Below are positions 5,612 to 5,722 of a DNA stretch of 5,722 bases, one piece after another (within the stretch, counting starts at the first letter, position 1; each line of letters starts with the position of its first letter). Made by a program: the position numbers and the translations under genes. The notes under the pieces were generated by a model. That model ran no database searches and was not told the DNA's origin. It saw only the letters and a program-made list of their open reading frames with translations. Origin of the DNA: a bacterium (GTDB lineage Bacteria > Verrucomicrobiota > Verrucomicrobiae > Limisphaerales > J093); the NCBI GenBank assembly GCA_021839785.1, contig JAKCAB010000067.1, positions 1-5,722 of the forward strand. Reading direction: 5' to 3'.

Positions 5612-5722
5612 CAAGTCTTTAGGATAGACTACACGAATGGGAAGTGTTAGGGTTGGGCCTGGCGAAGCAGGACGGACGGAAACTCGATCATCAATCATTG
5701 GAAACGCTGCGGCTTATCGCGG
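5596..5722 (+). mobile_element. IS630-family insertion sequence, left end (continues beyond window)
   Basis: The peptidase homology fades at about 5590 and a transposase reading frame begins within about 60 bases, so an element boundary lies between. IS630-family elements insert at TA and duplicate it; TA occurs at 5594-5595, 5606-5607 and 5620-5621. The start given here assumes the first. The terminal inverted repeat cannot be confirmed because the right end is outside the window. Confidence 0.55.
5644..5722 (+). CDS. IS630-family transposase, N-terminal fragment (3' partial)
   Basis: The frame at 5644-5721 encodes VLGLGLAK then QDGRKLDHQSLETLRLIA, matching from memory the N-terminus of IS630-family (winged helix) transposases, which commonly begin M-A-x-x-DGRKLDHxTLExLRxxAV. 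In the full protein a helix-turn-helix DNA-binding domain follows, and then a DDE catalytic domain that cuts and joins the element ends. The frame is closed upstream by TAG 5620-5622 and has no ATG. Candidate starts are GTG 5644, TTG 5653 and CTG 5659. The CTG lies where the family's Met is expected and has AGGG six bases upstream (5649-5652). Either a rare start is used, or the ATG has mutated and the copy is impaired. The rest of the gene is beyond the window. Confidence 0.72.
   Translation, partial: MLGLGLAKQDGRKLDHQSLETLRLIA

Overview
This is a GC-rich window from a bacterial chromosome. The gene styles suggest Verrucomicrobiota, perhaps the Pedosphaera/Limisphaera side. They are a Tat-exported TIM-barrel sugar isomerase, an ECF sigma factor followed by a one-helix Ala/Pro-rich membrane protein, and a subtilase with a long N-terminal extension. 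This placement rests on recalled family resemblance and was not tested by a search.

Layout. Positions 1-759 (+) hold the 3' part of a GT2 polyprenyl-phosphate glycosyltransferase whose start lies outside the window. It converges on a minus-strand pair: a small degenerate receiver-domain protein (2351 down to 1965) followed 70 bp later by a Tat-signal sugar isomerase/epimerase-like protein (1894 down to 803). A 98-bp divergent intergenic region (2352-2449) with a GC-rich hairpin separates this pair from a plus-strand pair: an ECF sigma factor (2450-3067) and, 12 bp on, a single-pass membrane protein (3080-4399) that is the probable anti-sigma factor or sensor. Positions 4400-5000 carry no intact gene. 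They hold a possible minus-strand gene remnant (4411-4548) that stops exactly at a 21-bp imperfect inverted repeat (4549-4604), followed by smaller hairpins.

The right end is a damaged locus. A subtilisin-family (S8) peptidase gene starts at 5001, loses its frame at a GGG run (5479-5481), resumes in another frame through the catalytic-Asp motif, and stops at 5609-5611. Shortly after, in a third frame, is the N-terminus of an IS630-family transposase (about 5644 to the window edge), absent from any long open frame inside the window. The simplest reading is an IS630-type element inserted into the peptidase gene, with a separate frameshift just upstream.

How the genes work together. The sigma factor and membrane protein probably form an envelope-signal regulatory module. 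The receiver-like protein and isomerase are probably co-transcribed but have no obvious shared pathway. I found no RNA genes, CRISPR array or defence system. The most notable items are the interrupted peptidase/IS junction, the inverted-repeat element abutting a gene remnant, and a receiver domain that has lost its phosphorylation residues.
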